Shown here one piece after another: positions 7,806-16,259 of a stretch of 64,000 nucleotides of DNA. The notes beneath the pieces are model-generated. The model had not been told where the DNA came from. It worked only from the letters and a program-made list of their open reading frames with translations, and searched no databases. How positions within the stretch are numbered: position 1 is the stretch's first letter; each line of letters begins with the position of its first letter. The translations under genes were made by a program, and so were the position numbers. Location of the stretch: NCBI GenBank assembly GCA_050299855.1, contig JBNKWQ010000005.1, positions 1-64,000 on the forward strand, read 5' to 3'. The DNA comes from Hahella sp050299855. Its GTDB lineage: Bacteria > Pseudomonadota > Gammaproteobacteria > Pseudomonadales > Oleiphilaceae.

Positions 7806-8330
7806 CTAATGTGTCCAGATAGCTCGAGAGTCAGAACCGTGATACGGAGAATCCGGCTGCATTGATGCACTGATGCTTGCATGATGGCTGGAAGACATGG
7901 CTTCGCAGAATTGTACGCCTGCCATATGCATCACTGTCTGATGGTCTCCACATTCCAGGTAGATATCCTGCTCGTCCAGCAGGGCATCATCGACATAGGT
8001 CTCCATGCGGTAGGCTGGACCCACTGCGGGTATAGCGCCGGGTTCGCAATCGTCGAAAATGTCATATAGCAAGCCTTCCGGTGCCAGGTGCAGGCCACGT
8101 TGGCTGAGCTTTTCCAGGGTACGGACTTTGAGTTTGTGATTTGAGGGAATAACCGCCATCAGGCAATGGCCTTCATGGTCCTGCAGGACAATAGCCTTGG
8201 CCATGCGTGCCAGCGGAATATGGGCGGAAATTGCTGTCTGAACTGCCCCTTCGCTATAAGGGTGCCGGACGACATCATAGGGAATATTATGCTGGTGAAG
8301 AAAGGTGCGGACATGGTAGGAAACCGTCAT
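7806..8330 (-). CDS. YbaK/EbsC-family aminoacyl-tRNA deacylase
   Basis: 174 residues with a YbaK domain over most of the length: YHVRTFLHQHNIPYDVVRHP near the start, a lysine in RMAKAIVLQD, then IPSNHKLKV and the family motif DCEPGAIPAVGPAYRM near residue 115. Members hydrolyse mischarged tRNAs such as Cys-tRNA(Pro) in the cytoplasm. I chose ATG at 8330 because GGAGGTG sits 6 nt upstream; the GTG at 8339 falls inside that ribosome site. The last 25 residues are Ser/His-rich and unlike the domain. Substrate not predictable. Confidence 0.85.
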   Translation of the reverse strand: MTVSYHVRTFLHQHNIPYDVVRHPYSEGAVQTAISAHIPLARMAKAIVLQDHEGHCLMAVIPSNHKLKVRTLEKLSQRGLHLAPEGLLYDIFDDCEPGAIPAVGPAYRMETYVDDALLDEQDIYLECGDHQTVMHMAGVQFCEAMSSSHHASISASMQPDSPYHGSDSRAIWTH

Positions 8331-8692
8331 GATGTTCACCTCCGGATCGATCAGACCACCTCAGTGCCAGGCTGGGTATAAGTTGGGTTCGCTCCTTATT
8401 ATAGTCAGCTCAGTCAGGGACGATGAGACTTTCCCGGCATAAGCACTCCTCCAGACTAGGGGTCCTGAGCATAATAAACTGGTAGTAAGACCGCACCGGG
8501 TTTCAAATTAGTAAGACAAATTTAAAAATAAACTTTTCGTAAGCAAAAGGCTTTTCTACACTTATACTCCATTAGGAATCACTTTCTCTCGCTAAACAAC
8601 CAAACATAGAACTAGAAACTCCCACGTCATTGTTGTCAGTCTCGACTGGCATGTTGTCGGTGGCGCCCCTGAACACAAGAGGCGACTCCACT
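8331..8692. other. Intergenic region between divergent genes
   Basis: No gene supported. It contains the upstream regions of the YbaK-type gene (left) and of the large outer-membrane protein (right). A TATACT box near 8569 could be a -10 element for the latter, but no good -35 is seen. Confidence 0.3.
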
Positions 8693-11329
8693 ATGCGGAT
8701 TTCACATCAACCTCAAAAATTAGTAGCGCTACACTCGCGAATAATTCCCTTGTTGAGACAAATGATCAGGAAGCTGTCTTATATCGGTCTGTTTTCTATG
8801 GTCATTTTGGCGTTTGTTGCCCGGGTACAGGCGGCAACCGGGGTACCTGACTACTATATAATCGACTCTGGTGAGGGTAATGAAACCCTGGTGGTCACTG
8901 CCAATGACCGGTTGGAAGTGTCATCCCAGGAGGCCATAGAGTTCGCCGGAATTGTTTCGGTCTCCAGTAGTTTATCCGATCCGGCTGCCGGTAATGTGGA
9001 GATTGACCCCGATGATCGGTTCTCGGTTAATGTACTGCCCGCGCCCGGGTATAGCGGTTCAGGCGTCACCTTTACCTATGTGGTGCGCGATATCCGCGGT
9101 AACAGCTCCCCTACCACTGTGACGCTGACCTTTGTGGCCGGAGCAGCCACCCTCGAAGCGGTGGATGACAATTATGTTTCCAACGGCAGTGCCATCAGTG
9201 TCTATCCGCTGGAAAATGATATCCGCCCCAGTACCGGCACCAGTGTCGTTATTCTGAGTGAGCCAACAGAAGGCACATTAACGGCAGCGGGTGTGAATGG
9301 CCTTTATACCTATACACCACCCTCAGGTCTGACGGAGGCTACTTCAGTATCCATTACCTATGTGTTGACTAACGGCAGTGATACAAGTGCAGAAGCTTCC
9401 ATCTCGATAGCCATCGATCCTTCGCTGGATCCCATCGGCAGTGGGGGTGACGACAGTGCGCAAAGCCAGCTGGCCAAGGTGCTGCAAACTGCTTGTGATG
9501 CCAATACGGCCGGTTCTTTGGGTGAAACCAATGACGACTTAGCGACAGCTTGTACTGCCCTGGCGAGTTTGAGTGGATCAGAGCTGGATAATGCTCTGGA
9601 AGAAATACTGCTGCGCCAGGTGGGTGCCCAGGCCAATTCGTTGAAAGGCCTGGCAGCCGGTCAAATCAACAATATCGGGGCACGGCTCCAGGAATTGCGC
9701 TCCGGTATCAGCGGTATGAGCCTGTCGGGACTGAATGCCGAGATTAACGGCGAGCATGTTCAGCTGGGCAATCTGGTCAACGGCTATCTCAACGGCGGCT
9801 CTGCCGGTGAAGAAGAAGGCTCTCCAGGTCGCCTGGGGGCATTTATTACCGGCACACTGAAATATGGCGACGGTGAATCCCGCAATAAGGAAAGCAGCTT
9901 TGATGTGGACGGCCAGGAGCTGTTAGCCGGGGTGGACTATCGCTTTACCAGCAAGCTGGTGATGGGGGCTGCCCTGGGATACAACACCACCGAAACCAAG
10001 GAAAACGGCGGCGATACTTCGCTGGATGTAGATGGCTGGAATCTTAACTTCTACGGCAACTATTACCCGGCACAGAACTGGTATGTCGACTGGTTGCTGG
10101 GGTACGGTGAGTCCTCCCTGGACACCAGCCGTTCAATCAGCTTTGCCGGTTTATCTACTAAAGCTAACGGATCGACCGACGGTGATCACCTTAGCGGTGC
10201 CCTCGGCACCGGCTATTCTTTCTACCATCAGTCCTGGACCTTTGATGCCTATACCAACTTTGAATACCGCTCTGCCACGGTGGACGGCTACCGTGAAAAC
10301 AACGACGCGGGTCTGGATCTGAATATCTTTGAAACTACCACAGATACCTTCACCGGGCGGTTCGGTGGTCGCGCCAGTAATGCGATCAGTATGGACTTCG
10401 GCGTTTTGATTCCACAGTTTGAACTGGAGTGGGTGCACGATTTCAAGAACGAGTCACCGGTCATCGAGGCAGAGCTGGCGCTGCTGCCTGAAGCGGGAAG
10501 TTTCACCCTGATCAATGAAGCCCCCGATGACAGCTACATGAATGCCGGACTGTCGGTCACCGGGGTCTTCAAGAACGGTACCTCAGGCTTTGTCCGTTAT
10601 GGTACAACCCTGGCAAAAGACGACGTGTCCTTTGATACTTGGCAACTGGGTGCGCGCATGGAGTTCGGCGGTCCGGCCCAGGATATCAACCTGTTCCAGA
10701 CCCGGGAAAATCAGGGGATTGGTGCCGGTGCCTATCTGGGTACTACCGGTGTCGGAGTGGCCGTTACTTTCCCCTTGCGTAATGAGACCCTTAACCTGAG
10801 AACCCTGGTCGCTGTGCTGCCCTATGAACGTGACGAGAAGCTGGACGATGTGGAATACAACATTGACCTGGACCTGCTGTCCTTGGGCGTCCTGCTGGAT
10901 TGGCATCTCATGGATGGCGGATTCCGGGTTAGTGGCGGCTTCTTCTCCATACAGCATGATATCAGCGGTACTGCCAACCCTACGGATGATGTCGAAATCG
11001 GTAATTCCACCTTTACTCCGGAAGAGGTGGGAACCCTGCATGCAGAAGTGGATTACAGCCGCAGTTTTGCTCCCTACCTGGGCGTTGGCTGGGGTAATGC
11101 GGTCACGCCGGACTCACGTCTGAGTTTCAGTGCTGACCTGGGTGTCATGTTTACCGATAATCCTTCCGCATCACTTACCGCGGACAGTCCGGTGGCGGAT
11201 GCCAACCCAGCCCTGCGCGCGCAACTGGATGCAGAACTTGAAAACGAGGAAGAAAGAATCAATCGGGAAGATCTTGACGACATAAAATACTGGCCCGTGC
11301 TGAGTTTTGGTCTGGCCTACCATTTCTGA
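8693..11329 (+). CDS. Ig-like autotransporter fused to a second outer-membrane beta-barrel
   Basis: 878 residues from ATG 8693 (GAGG upstream); ATG 8762 would give a more ordinary signal peptide (IRKLSYIGLFSMVILAFVA, ending VQA). After export come two Ig/cadherin-like domains (about residues 50-155 and 160-255), a helical segment with a cysteine pair (ACDANTAG...TACTALASL), an autotransporter barrel (about 379-658) that ends DTWQLGARMEF, and then a further 220 residues with the look of a separate outer-membrane barrel: GIGAGAYLGTTGVGVAVTF, LGVLLDWHLMDGGFRVSGGF, FTPEEVGTLHAEVDY, LAPYLGVGWGNAV-like and a terminal SFGLAYHF. Both barrels finish in Phe, the usual outer-membrane assembly signal. 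The frame is unbroken. Function unknown; the fusion is unusual. Confidence 0.82.
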   Translation: MRISHQPQKLVALHSRIIPLLRQMIRKLSYIGLFSMVILAFVARVQAATGVPDYYIIDSGEGNETLVVTANDRLEVSSQEAIEFAGIVSVSSSLSDPAAGNVEIDPDDRFSVNVLPAPGYSGSGVTFTYVVRDIRGNSSPTTVTLTFVAGAATLEAVDDNYVSNGSAISVYPLENDIRPSTGTSVVILSEPTEGTLTAAGVNGLYTYTPPSGLTEATSVSITYVLTNGSDTSAEASISIAIDPSLDPIGSGGDDSAQSQLAKVLQTACDANTAGSLGETNDDLATACTALASLSGSELDNALEEILLRQVGAQANSLKGLAAGQINNIGARLQELRSGISGMSLSGLNAEINGEHVQLGNLVNGYLNGGSAGEEEGSPGRLGAFITGTLKYGDGESRNKESSFDVDGQELLAGVDYRFTSKLVMGAALGYNTTETKENGGDTSLDVDGWNLNFYGNYYPAQNWYVDWLLGYGESSLDTSRSISFAGLSTKANGSTDGDHLSGALGTGYSFYHQSWTFDAYTNFEYRSATVDGYRENNDAGLDLNIFETTTDTFTGRFGGRASNAISMDFGVLIPQFELEWVHDFKNESPVIEAELALLPEAGSFTLINEAPDDSYMNAGLSVTGVFKNGTSGFVRYGTTLAKDDVSFDTWQLGARMEFGGPAQDINLFQTRENQGIGAGAYLGTTGVGVAVTFPLRNETLNLRTLVAVLPYERDEKLDDVEYNIDLDLLSLGVLLDWHLMDGGFRVSGGFFSIQHDISGTANPTDDVEIGNSTFTPEEVGTLHAEVDYSRSFAPYLGVGWGNAVTPDSRLSFSADLGVMFTDNPSASLTADSPVADANPALRAQLDAELENEEERINREDLDDIKYWPVLSFGLAYHF

Positions 11330-11973
11330 GGAGGAATGAGCATCTCTTTAGTCTCGGCTAAGGGGTGAGGTTTTGCCCCTTGGCCTACTTCTTCCAGAAG
11401 AGCGGTTTTTAGCTGTGCTTCCCGACGCAGCAGAAATAGGCCGCTGATCACGATCAGGGTGCCGCCAATGACTGATATCATGGTCGGCCATTCCTGCCCA
11501 GATCAAAGCGCCCAACAGCATGCCCCATATCAGCTGAGAATACTGCATGCTGCTGACGGTTGTCGGAGATCCGCTGTGGAAGGCGGATAATACGAAGGCC
11601 GTGGCAACAGCGTAACAGAATCCACCACCGGCGCTCACCAGCAAAGCCGGCAGGTTGAAATCAGTCATCGACCATCCCGGCCAGAAACCGGCCACGGCCA
11701 CCATTAGAGCCTTGCCGTAAAATGCGAATGCCAGGGGGTGTTCGTGACTCCTGTGTTTTACCACCATGATGAAACTGAACGCTTCAATCATGGCGCTGGC
11801 CAAGGCCGCCAGCAACGCCAGATTAATGCTGCCAAAAGTGGGAGACAGCACGACACAAACCCCGGCAAAGCCCAATAGAACCAGACTTAACCGATGAAGG
11901 TCATGGGTTTCATGGCGCATCAGCATGGCCAGCAAGGCAGTAAACAGAGGCATGGTCAGAATCAAGGTATAAT
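11317..11973 (-). pseudogene. EamA/DMT transporter remnant (5' truncated, frameshifted)
   Basis: The open part resembles the second half of a DMT-family permease: FNYTLILTMPLFTALLAML, then LVLLGFAGVCVVLSPTF, FSFIMVVKHR and SQLIWGMLLGALIW. The first 80-100 residues of the family are missing, and the sequence upstream is a LysR fragment. Near 11490 the frame shifts: the family's ending (EWPTMISVIGGTLIVISG, then LFLLRREAQLK) continues in another frame to TAG at 11317-11319, overlapping the end of the outer-membrane protein gene. Two independent lesions make it non-functional. Confidence 0.85.
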
Positions 11974-12580
11974 TAAAGCTGCGGCAGCGGTTGGAAACAG
12001 TGGCTGAAAGGAGGTTCCTGCAATACTTTCCGCAAGGTCACCACAATCAACTCCGCAAAGCGTTCCATCTGCGGCGCCGGCAAATGTACTAGAAAAAACT
12101 CGGTCAACAGCGCCTGGCTGTACTGCTCTAACACCGGCACCACTGTGCCTGATTCCAACTCCCTGATCAGGGTGAATTTCGGCAGGATTGCCATGCCCAA
12201 CCCCTGCCGCACACCTTCTGCCATGGCAAAAGTATTGCCCAGACTCAAGCGCTCAGGAAACGTAGCCAGACTGACACCTTCCTGTCGCAACAATTGCTCC
12301 CAACTGGGTGTAATCTTGCTGGAACGCATTAATAGCCGATGCCGGGCCAGGGCGGCTATCGACATGGGCTCACCATAGCACTCAAGGTACTGGCGGCCGG
12401 CCACCAGCTGTTTGCGTGATACTGCCAGCAGACGCTGCTTTAACCCGGGATTATGGGAATAGGAACGAATAGCCAGATCAAACTGCTGACAGACCAGGTC
12501 CGACACTGCATCGCTGACATGTAAATCTATGGTTAGCCGAGGTGCCACAACGGCCAGTTCAGCCAGCAACCTGACTGTTG
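11973..12580 (-). pseudogene. LysR-type regulator remnant (lacks DNA-binding domain)
   Basis: Encodes only the effector-binding part of a LysR regulator: TVRLLAELAVVAPRLTIDLH, DLVCQQFDLAIRSYSHN, LARHRLLMRSSKI, and MAEGVRQGLGMAILPKFTL. The winged helix-turn-helix (first 90 or so residues) is absent; upstream the sequence turns into the 3' end of the peptidase gene at 12586. The frame remains open upstream by chance across that gene. The stop at 11973-11975 abuts the EamA remnant. Deletions at both edges seem to have welded two fragments together. Confidence 0.82.
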
Positions 12581-12585
12581 CTGGA

Positions 12586-13644
12586 CTATTGTCGGGCTTG
12601 AGGGCTGCAGGCAGGCAGTGGCGGGCAAAGGGCCTGTGCATTTTCGGGTTTGGGGGTATCCGCCAGCAAAGCTTCGATATCTCCGGGGGTGGATAAATAG
12701 GGAGTGGAGTCTTCAGAGCGCGATGATCTCGCCAGGGACAGCGCACATCGGGCAGCCGCGCGGGCATTGCCACAACCTTGTTCTGCCAGGGCATAGGCTA
12801 GGTTATTCCAGCCGCTGGCCTGCTCGGAGTCCTCACGGATCAGTTGCAGAAAAGCCTGGGTGGCCAGATCAAAATGTTGCCGGGTGTAGGCAAGATTACC
12901 TGTACCCAGAAGCACTAATGATTGTTGCGGCCAGCGCTGCATGGCACTCAGGTATCCCGCCAGAGCGGCGTCAGCATGGCCGGTGAGTCTAAGATCCTCG
13001 AGGCTTTTAACGTACCGCAGAGGTTGGGCGGTGAGGGGAATCTGTGCCGGTGGCGTTACCACCAGCGCCCAGTATCCGGCGTTGGACCAGCTTCTCTCAA
13101 ATGTACCCAGCTTCATGGTTTCCCGGGCATTGGTCCCGGAGTGCAATATTATCTCTCTCTCCGGCAGGTCATAGCCGACCACTACAGCGAAATGCCATAC
13201 CGGCCACCAGGAAAGTCCCAGATTCTGCAATACCAGTACCGGTGACTGGTCAGCCACCTCGCGCAGAATAGTTTCCATCTCAGGTTCCAACTGATAGGCG
13301 GCCATGCCGAAACTGCGGGTGGCAGCCACCATTTCCAGCTGGAAGCTGCCTTGTCGCTGGGGGACATAGACCAGTGGTGCCAGGGCTTGGGGATTGGTGC
13401 TAACACCTCTGAAGGTCAGCATACTGGCTAGGGACGCAGGCCCGCACTGGTAGTCGGTCTGGGGAAAGAAGGGAACCCCAGTCAGTTCCACATGCCACGG
13501 TAAATCCCCCGGTGGGGATTGCAGCAATGCATTGGATTGCGGATAGTGCGCACACCCGGTCATCAAGGCGAGAAATATGGGCACTATCCAACGGCCGAAC
13601 TGACGGATGGGTTTGATTATTCCCATGCAGTCAGTCCTTGGCAT
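12586..13644 (-). CDS. PA2778-type C39-like cysteine peptidase lipoprotein with TPR tail
   Basis: 352 residues. A lipoprotein signal ends in LMTGC (Cys31). A papain-like C39 domain follows with the motif DYQCGPASLASML (Cys67), VWHFAVVVGYD (His151, Asp159) and a preceding Gln (Q66), consistent with a cysteine peptidase acting in the periplasm. The C-terminal third has tetratricopeptide-like helices (LLGTGNLAYTRQHFDLATQA, GWNNLAYALAEQGCGNARAA). It is followed upstream by the PA2779-type gene with 24 bp between them, the usual pairing, so the two are probably cotranscribed and act together. Substrate unknown. The start has AGGAGG about 11 nt upstream. Confidence 0.85.
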   Translation of the reverse strand: MPRTDCMGIIKPIRQFGRWIVPIFLALMTGCAHYPQSNALLQSPPGDLPWHVELTGVPFFPQTDYQCGPASLASMLTFRGVSTNPQALAPLVYVPQRQGSFQLEMVAATRSFGMAAYQLEPEMETILREVADQSPVLVLQNLGLSWWPVWHFAVVVGYDLPEREIILHSGTNARETMKLGTFERSWSNAGYWALVVTPPAQIPLTAQPLRYVKSLEDLRLTGHADAALAGYLSAMQRWPQQSLVLLGTGNLAYTRQHFDLATQAFLQLIREDSEQASGWNNLAYALAEQGCGNARAAARCALSLARSSRSEDSTPYLSTPGDIEALLADTPKPENAQALCPPLPACSPQARQ

Positions 13645-13668
13645 GACCGAAAATCCTCCTGGAGGTGA

Positions 13669-14073
13669 TCAGTGGTTGATAGGTTTGATCACCGGAAAGA
13701 TATTGGTAGTACCTAGCAGGTCAAGCACGATCAAGATCACGAATACCACGACAATTACGCCGATAACGCCGGCACCGGCGGGCATCTCATTAACCTGCTG
13801 ATTAAACTCTGCCAGTTCGGCTGCCGTCATGTTATTGATGCGCTGTTCCACCTGATCGGGCGCGACGCCCAAGTCCAGGAATAGCTGCCGGGCATCTTCG
13901 GTCTGGGCCAATTCCAACAATTGCTGACGGTCGTAGTTTGCCTGAGCTGCCTGCAGCTGGGAATCAGTGGTGACCATCGCTGCCTGGGCAACGGGTATTT
14001 GCAGGCTAAGCAGCAGAAAAGTGGTGGTAACCAGCAGGGAAATTGCTTTACGGAAGTTTTGTGTGCTGCTCAT
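13669..14073 (-). CDS. PA2779-family exported membrane protein
   Basis: 134 residues. A signal peptide (LLVTTTFLLLSLQIPVAQA) is followed by a helical acidic domain (QLQAAQANYDRQQLLELAQT, DLGVAPDQVEQRINNMTAAE) and one C-terminal transmembrane helix after a Gly/Ala motif (PAGAGVIGVIVVVFVILIVL). Start with AAAGGAGT about 7 nt upstream. It forms a pair with the C39-like peptidase gene downstream and could be its membrane partner or substrate; the glycine-rich stretch before the helix resembles sites cut by C39 enzymes, but this is inference. Confidence 0.83.
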   Translation of the reverse strand: MSSTQNFRKAISLLVTTTFLLLSLQIPVAQAAMVTTDSQLQAAQANYDRQQLLELAQTEDARQLFLDLGVAPDQVEQRINNMTAAELAEFNQQVNEMPAGAGVIGVIVVVFVILIVLDLLGTTNIFPVIKPINH

Positions 14074-14167
14074 AGAGGACTCCTTTATAGGTTGTTTGAG
14101 ATACTAGCAGACCACGGTTGCCGTTTGATATGGCCCGTGGTCTGTCTAAACAGTCCGTCCTATTTAA

Positions 14168-14743
14168 TCAGCCATCGGTGCCGGGGGCCACAGGTTCTGA
14201 TTGCAAACCGACTTGTTTGTCTTCAGGGATGACTACTTCTACGCGACGGTTGACTTGACGTCCTTCCTCGTTGGCATTGTCAGCCAGAGGTTCGGCTTCA
14301 CCGTGTGCTACTTCACTGATGTCCACATGATGATCCAGTAGTGGACGCAAGGCTTCTGCAGTGCTGTAGGCGCGTTTGGCAGATAATTCGCGGTTGTAGT
14401 CGTCAGTGCCGATGGCATCAGCATAGCCATGAACTTCAACGCGATTGATCATCAGATCGTTGATATAGGCCGCCCAGCTTTGCAGGTCGCTTTGCTCTGT
14501 GCTTTCCAGACTGGCAGAGTCGAAGGCAAACTCAATATTAGCCGTAGGTGCCGGTGGCGGTGTAAACACTTCTTCTTTAACGACTGGCTCAACGACAGGT
14601 GCCGGCTCAACTGGAGCAGAAGCCACAGGCTCTGGTGTTTGCTCAACCGGCTCTGGCGTCTGGTTGGAGGCACAGGCGCTCAGCAGGCCGAGGGAAGTAA
14701 TCATCAGGGCGCTACGGGTTAGGTTGTTAGAAATGATGGTCAT
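14168..14743 (-). CDS. OmpA-family lipoprotein
   Basis: 191 residues from the ATG at 14743, which has AAGGAG 8 nt upstream; the frame extends further but without a ribosome site. The signal peptide ends in the lipobox LLSAC, then a PEPVEQTPEPVASAPVEPAP linker of about 45 residues and an OmpA C-terminal peptidoglycan-binding domain: ANIEFAFDSASLES, RVEVHGYADAIGTDDYN, ELSAKRAYSTAEAL and EEGRQVNRRVEVVI. It would anchor the outer membrane to the cell wall. It sits in a minus-strand envelope gene cluster with the BON protein upstream. Confidence 0.9.
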   Translation of the reverse strand: MTIISNNLTRSALMITSLGLLSACASNQTPEPVEQTPEPVASAPVEPAPVVEPVVKEEVFTPPPAPTANIEFAFDSASLESTEQSDLQSWAAYINDLMINRVEVHGYADAIGTDDYNRELSAKRAYSTAEALRPLLDHHVDISEVAHGEAEPLADNANEEGRQVNRRVEVVIPEDKQVGLQSEPVAPGTDG

Positions 14744-14870
14744 GTTGATCTCCTTGATTCTTTGATAAATACCTAGTGATGGTGCATATACAACAGCGAT
14801 TGCTTTTCCTGGTGCTTCTCTTTCAGCCCAACAACCATTGCTTGGGGCTGCAATTCGGGCCATATCGGTT

Positions 14871-15527
14871 TCAGCTTGCTCCAGCTTCCACCGACATGCG
14901 GTTAACGACGTCTTTTACTCCCTTGGTGTTGTAGGCGATGTAAAATGCCAGCTCTTTTTCGGCATCAGTGGCAACCTCGCCCTTCAGTTCCACCACGCCT
15001 TCCAGAGAAGTGACTTCAATTTCCAGGGGGTTGAGATAACGGCTGATGAGGTAACGTGCCTTGATACTGGCAGTGATCATGGCATCCTGCAGTTGCTCGC
15101 CGGTGCTTTTAGTGGTCTCCGCGGACAGGTCGTCTGTGGTGCTGCCGCTGTATTCTTTACTGGTATCAGCGTTATTGATCATGCCGTCAGGTTTATCGTT
15201 TTCAGGATTAACCAGGCGCAGCTGGTTATCCACTTCTTCAATACCCGCGACTGATAATGCCATTTCTTCAGCGAGACGCTTCTCAATATTGGAATGGACG
15301 TAGCCTCTCAGCCGAACACTGTTGCCCTTTACCTCAACCCGTATATCAGTGGCGGCCAGGGCGTCGTTCATTTGGTAACGGGTTTCTATTACACCTTCAC
15401 GCCAACCCTCGACAAAGACATTATTCGCCAGGGTATCGTCTGACCGGGCCGGAAATGCCGCCGTCATGACTATCAATGCCAGAGCCAGGATTAAAGGCAG
15501 GGGGGCACTTGTTTGATCAGATTTCAT
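14871..15527 (-). CDS. Exported protein with two BON domains
   Basis: 218 residues. A signal peptide (LILALALIVMTAAFPARS) is followed by two BON domains, about residues 45-105 (VIETRYQMNDALAATDIRVE, GNSVRLRGYVHSN) and 145-215 (ASIKARYLISRYLNPLEIEV, GVVELKGEVATDAEKELA), joined by a Thr/Ser-rich linker. BON domains are thought to bind phospholipid and occur in periplasmic or outer-membrane stress proteins such as OsmY. It is probably expressed with the OmpA lipoprotein downstream. GGAGG lies just before the ATG region (GAGGATGCAACATG). Confidence 0.88.
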   Translation of the reverse strand: MKSDQTSAPLPLILALALIVMTAAFPARSDDTLANNVFVEGWREGVIETRYQMNDALAATDIRVEVKGNSVRLRGYVHSNIEKRLAEEMALSVAGIEEVDNQLRLVNPENDKPDGMINNADTSKEYSGSTTDDLSAETTKSTGEQLQDAMITASIKARYLISRYLNPLEIEVTSLEGVVELKGEVATDAEKELAFYIAYNTKGVKDVVNRMSVEAGAS

Positions 15528-15566
15528 GTTGCATCCTCCATTGCTGCTGAGGCTTTCGACCGCCGA

Positions 15567-15815
15567 TTACCGGAACTCGTGCAGGTAGCGGGCCGTCCTG
15601 CTGCTTTTGCAGGGATAAGTTTCCACACCGGCTGATACCAGTCGAGTTGTGCAATGCGAGATTGTGCCTTGCGAGTGATCTCCACTGCCCGGGCGGCCCT
15701 GCACAGGTTTCGAGCCTGCTGCTGCCGCTGTTACACGGCGAGAGCGCGAGGATGTAATCAAGGCAATAGTGAATAAGGCTGCCAAGGTCATCAAAAAGCT
15801 AAGTGCCGTTTTCAT
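15567..15815 (-). CDS. Small hypothetical protein with N-terminal hydrophobic helix
   Basis: 82 residues from ATG 15815, with AAAGGAGTTG 7 nt upstream, a strong ribosome site. The first 20 residues (KTALSFLMTLAALFTIALIT) form a signal peptide or membrane anchor; the rest is basic and low in structure (SRSRRVTAAAAGSKPVQGRP) and is not recognised. The unusual composition downstream of the helix could mean a frameshift. It heads the minus-strand envelope cluster. The good start argues that something is translated; the C-terminal frame is uncertain. Confidence 0.4.
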   Translation of the reverse strand: MKTALSFLMTLAALFTIALITSSRSRRVTAAAAGSKPVQGRPGSGDHSQGTISHCTTRLVSAGVETYPCKSSRTARYLHEFR

Positions 15816-15906
15816 GGTGTCAACTCCTTTGCTGTACATAGTGGCTTCCAGTGGCGTTATCTGTTGCGTTGCATTTCGCCTGAAGCTCACATTTACATGA
15901 GTAGTT

Positions 15907-15922
15907 ATCAATCCTTGTGCCA
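15907..15922 (-). promoter_or_regulatory. Possible sigma-54 (-24/-12) promoter
   Basis: Minus-strand TGGCACAAGGATTGAT fits the -24 box TGGCAC exactly with correct spacing to TTGA at -12, where the consensus is TTGC. It lies about 90 bp before the small protein that heads the envelope cluster, next to the gene for the sigma-54 activator GlrR. The mismatch in the -12 GC keeps confidence low. Confidence 0.4.
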
Positions 15923-16259
15923 TTTAGAGCAATATGTTTTAAATCAATAAGATAGAGTAAGTAATTGGGCTCTGCAGAACCTATGAACACTGATGTTTGT
16001 TGCACTTAGGCAACCGATTAAAAAATGTCCATAATAAAAACACTATACTTTTCAGTTAGTTATAAAGTTGCAAAAATGAAACAATAGTCGAGCATTGAAG
16101 AAACCGCTATGGTAGCCCTTTGAATCCCTGAGATTGCTCCCTGAATCCAAACTCGCCTGTGCCCTGGTCTGTCATTTCACGTAGAGGCACTGGTAGATGC
16201 GGGCTGCAGACAGGCGGCACTGACAAAGGACAAACATCAATAGTGAGCAGTTACCGGTA
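15923..16259. other. Intergenic region upstream of glrK
   Basis: No gene supported. AT-rich between about 16010 and 16090 (likely promoter DNA for both sides). TGTC at 16026 is followed 9 nt later by AACA, at best a poor version of the enteric GlrR site TGTC-N10-GACA. Confidence 0.35.

Noticed and set aside
11348..11965. An apparently separate transporter gene (205 residues)
   Set aside because: Missing the N-terminal half and with its ending in another frame; listed as a pseudogene.
16180..16197. Plus-strand -24/-12 promoter before glrK
   Set aside because: GGCAC and GC boxes are off by one base in spacing.
15980..16259. Enteric-type GlrR sites TGTC-N10-GACA
   Set aside because: Only weak partial matches (e.g. 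16026) seen; not enough to claim.
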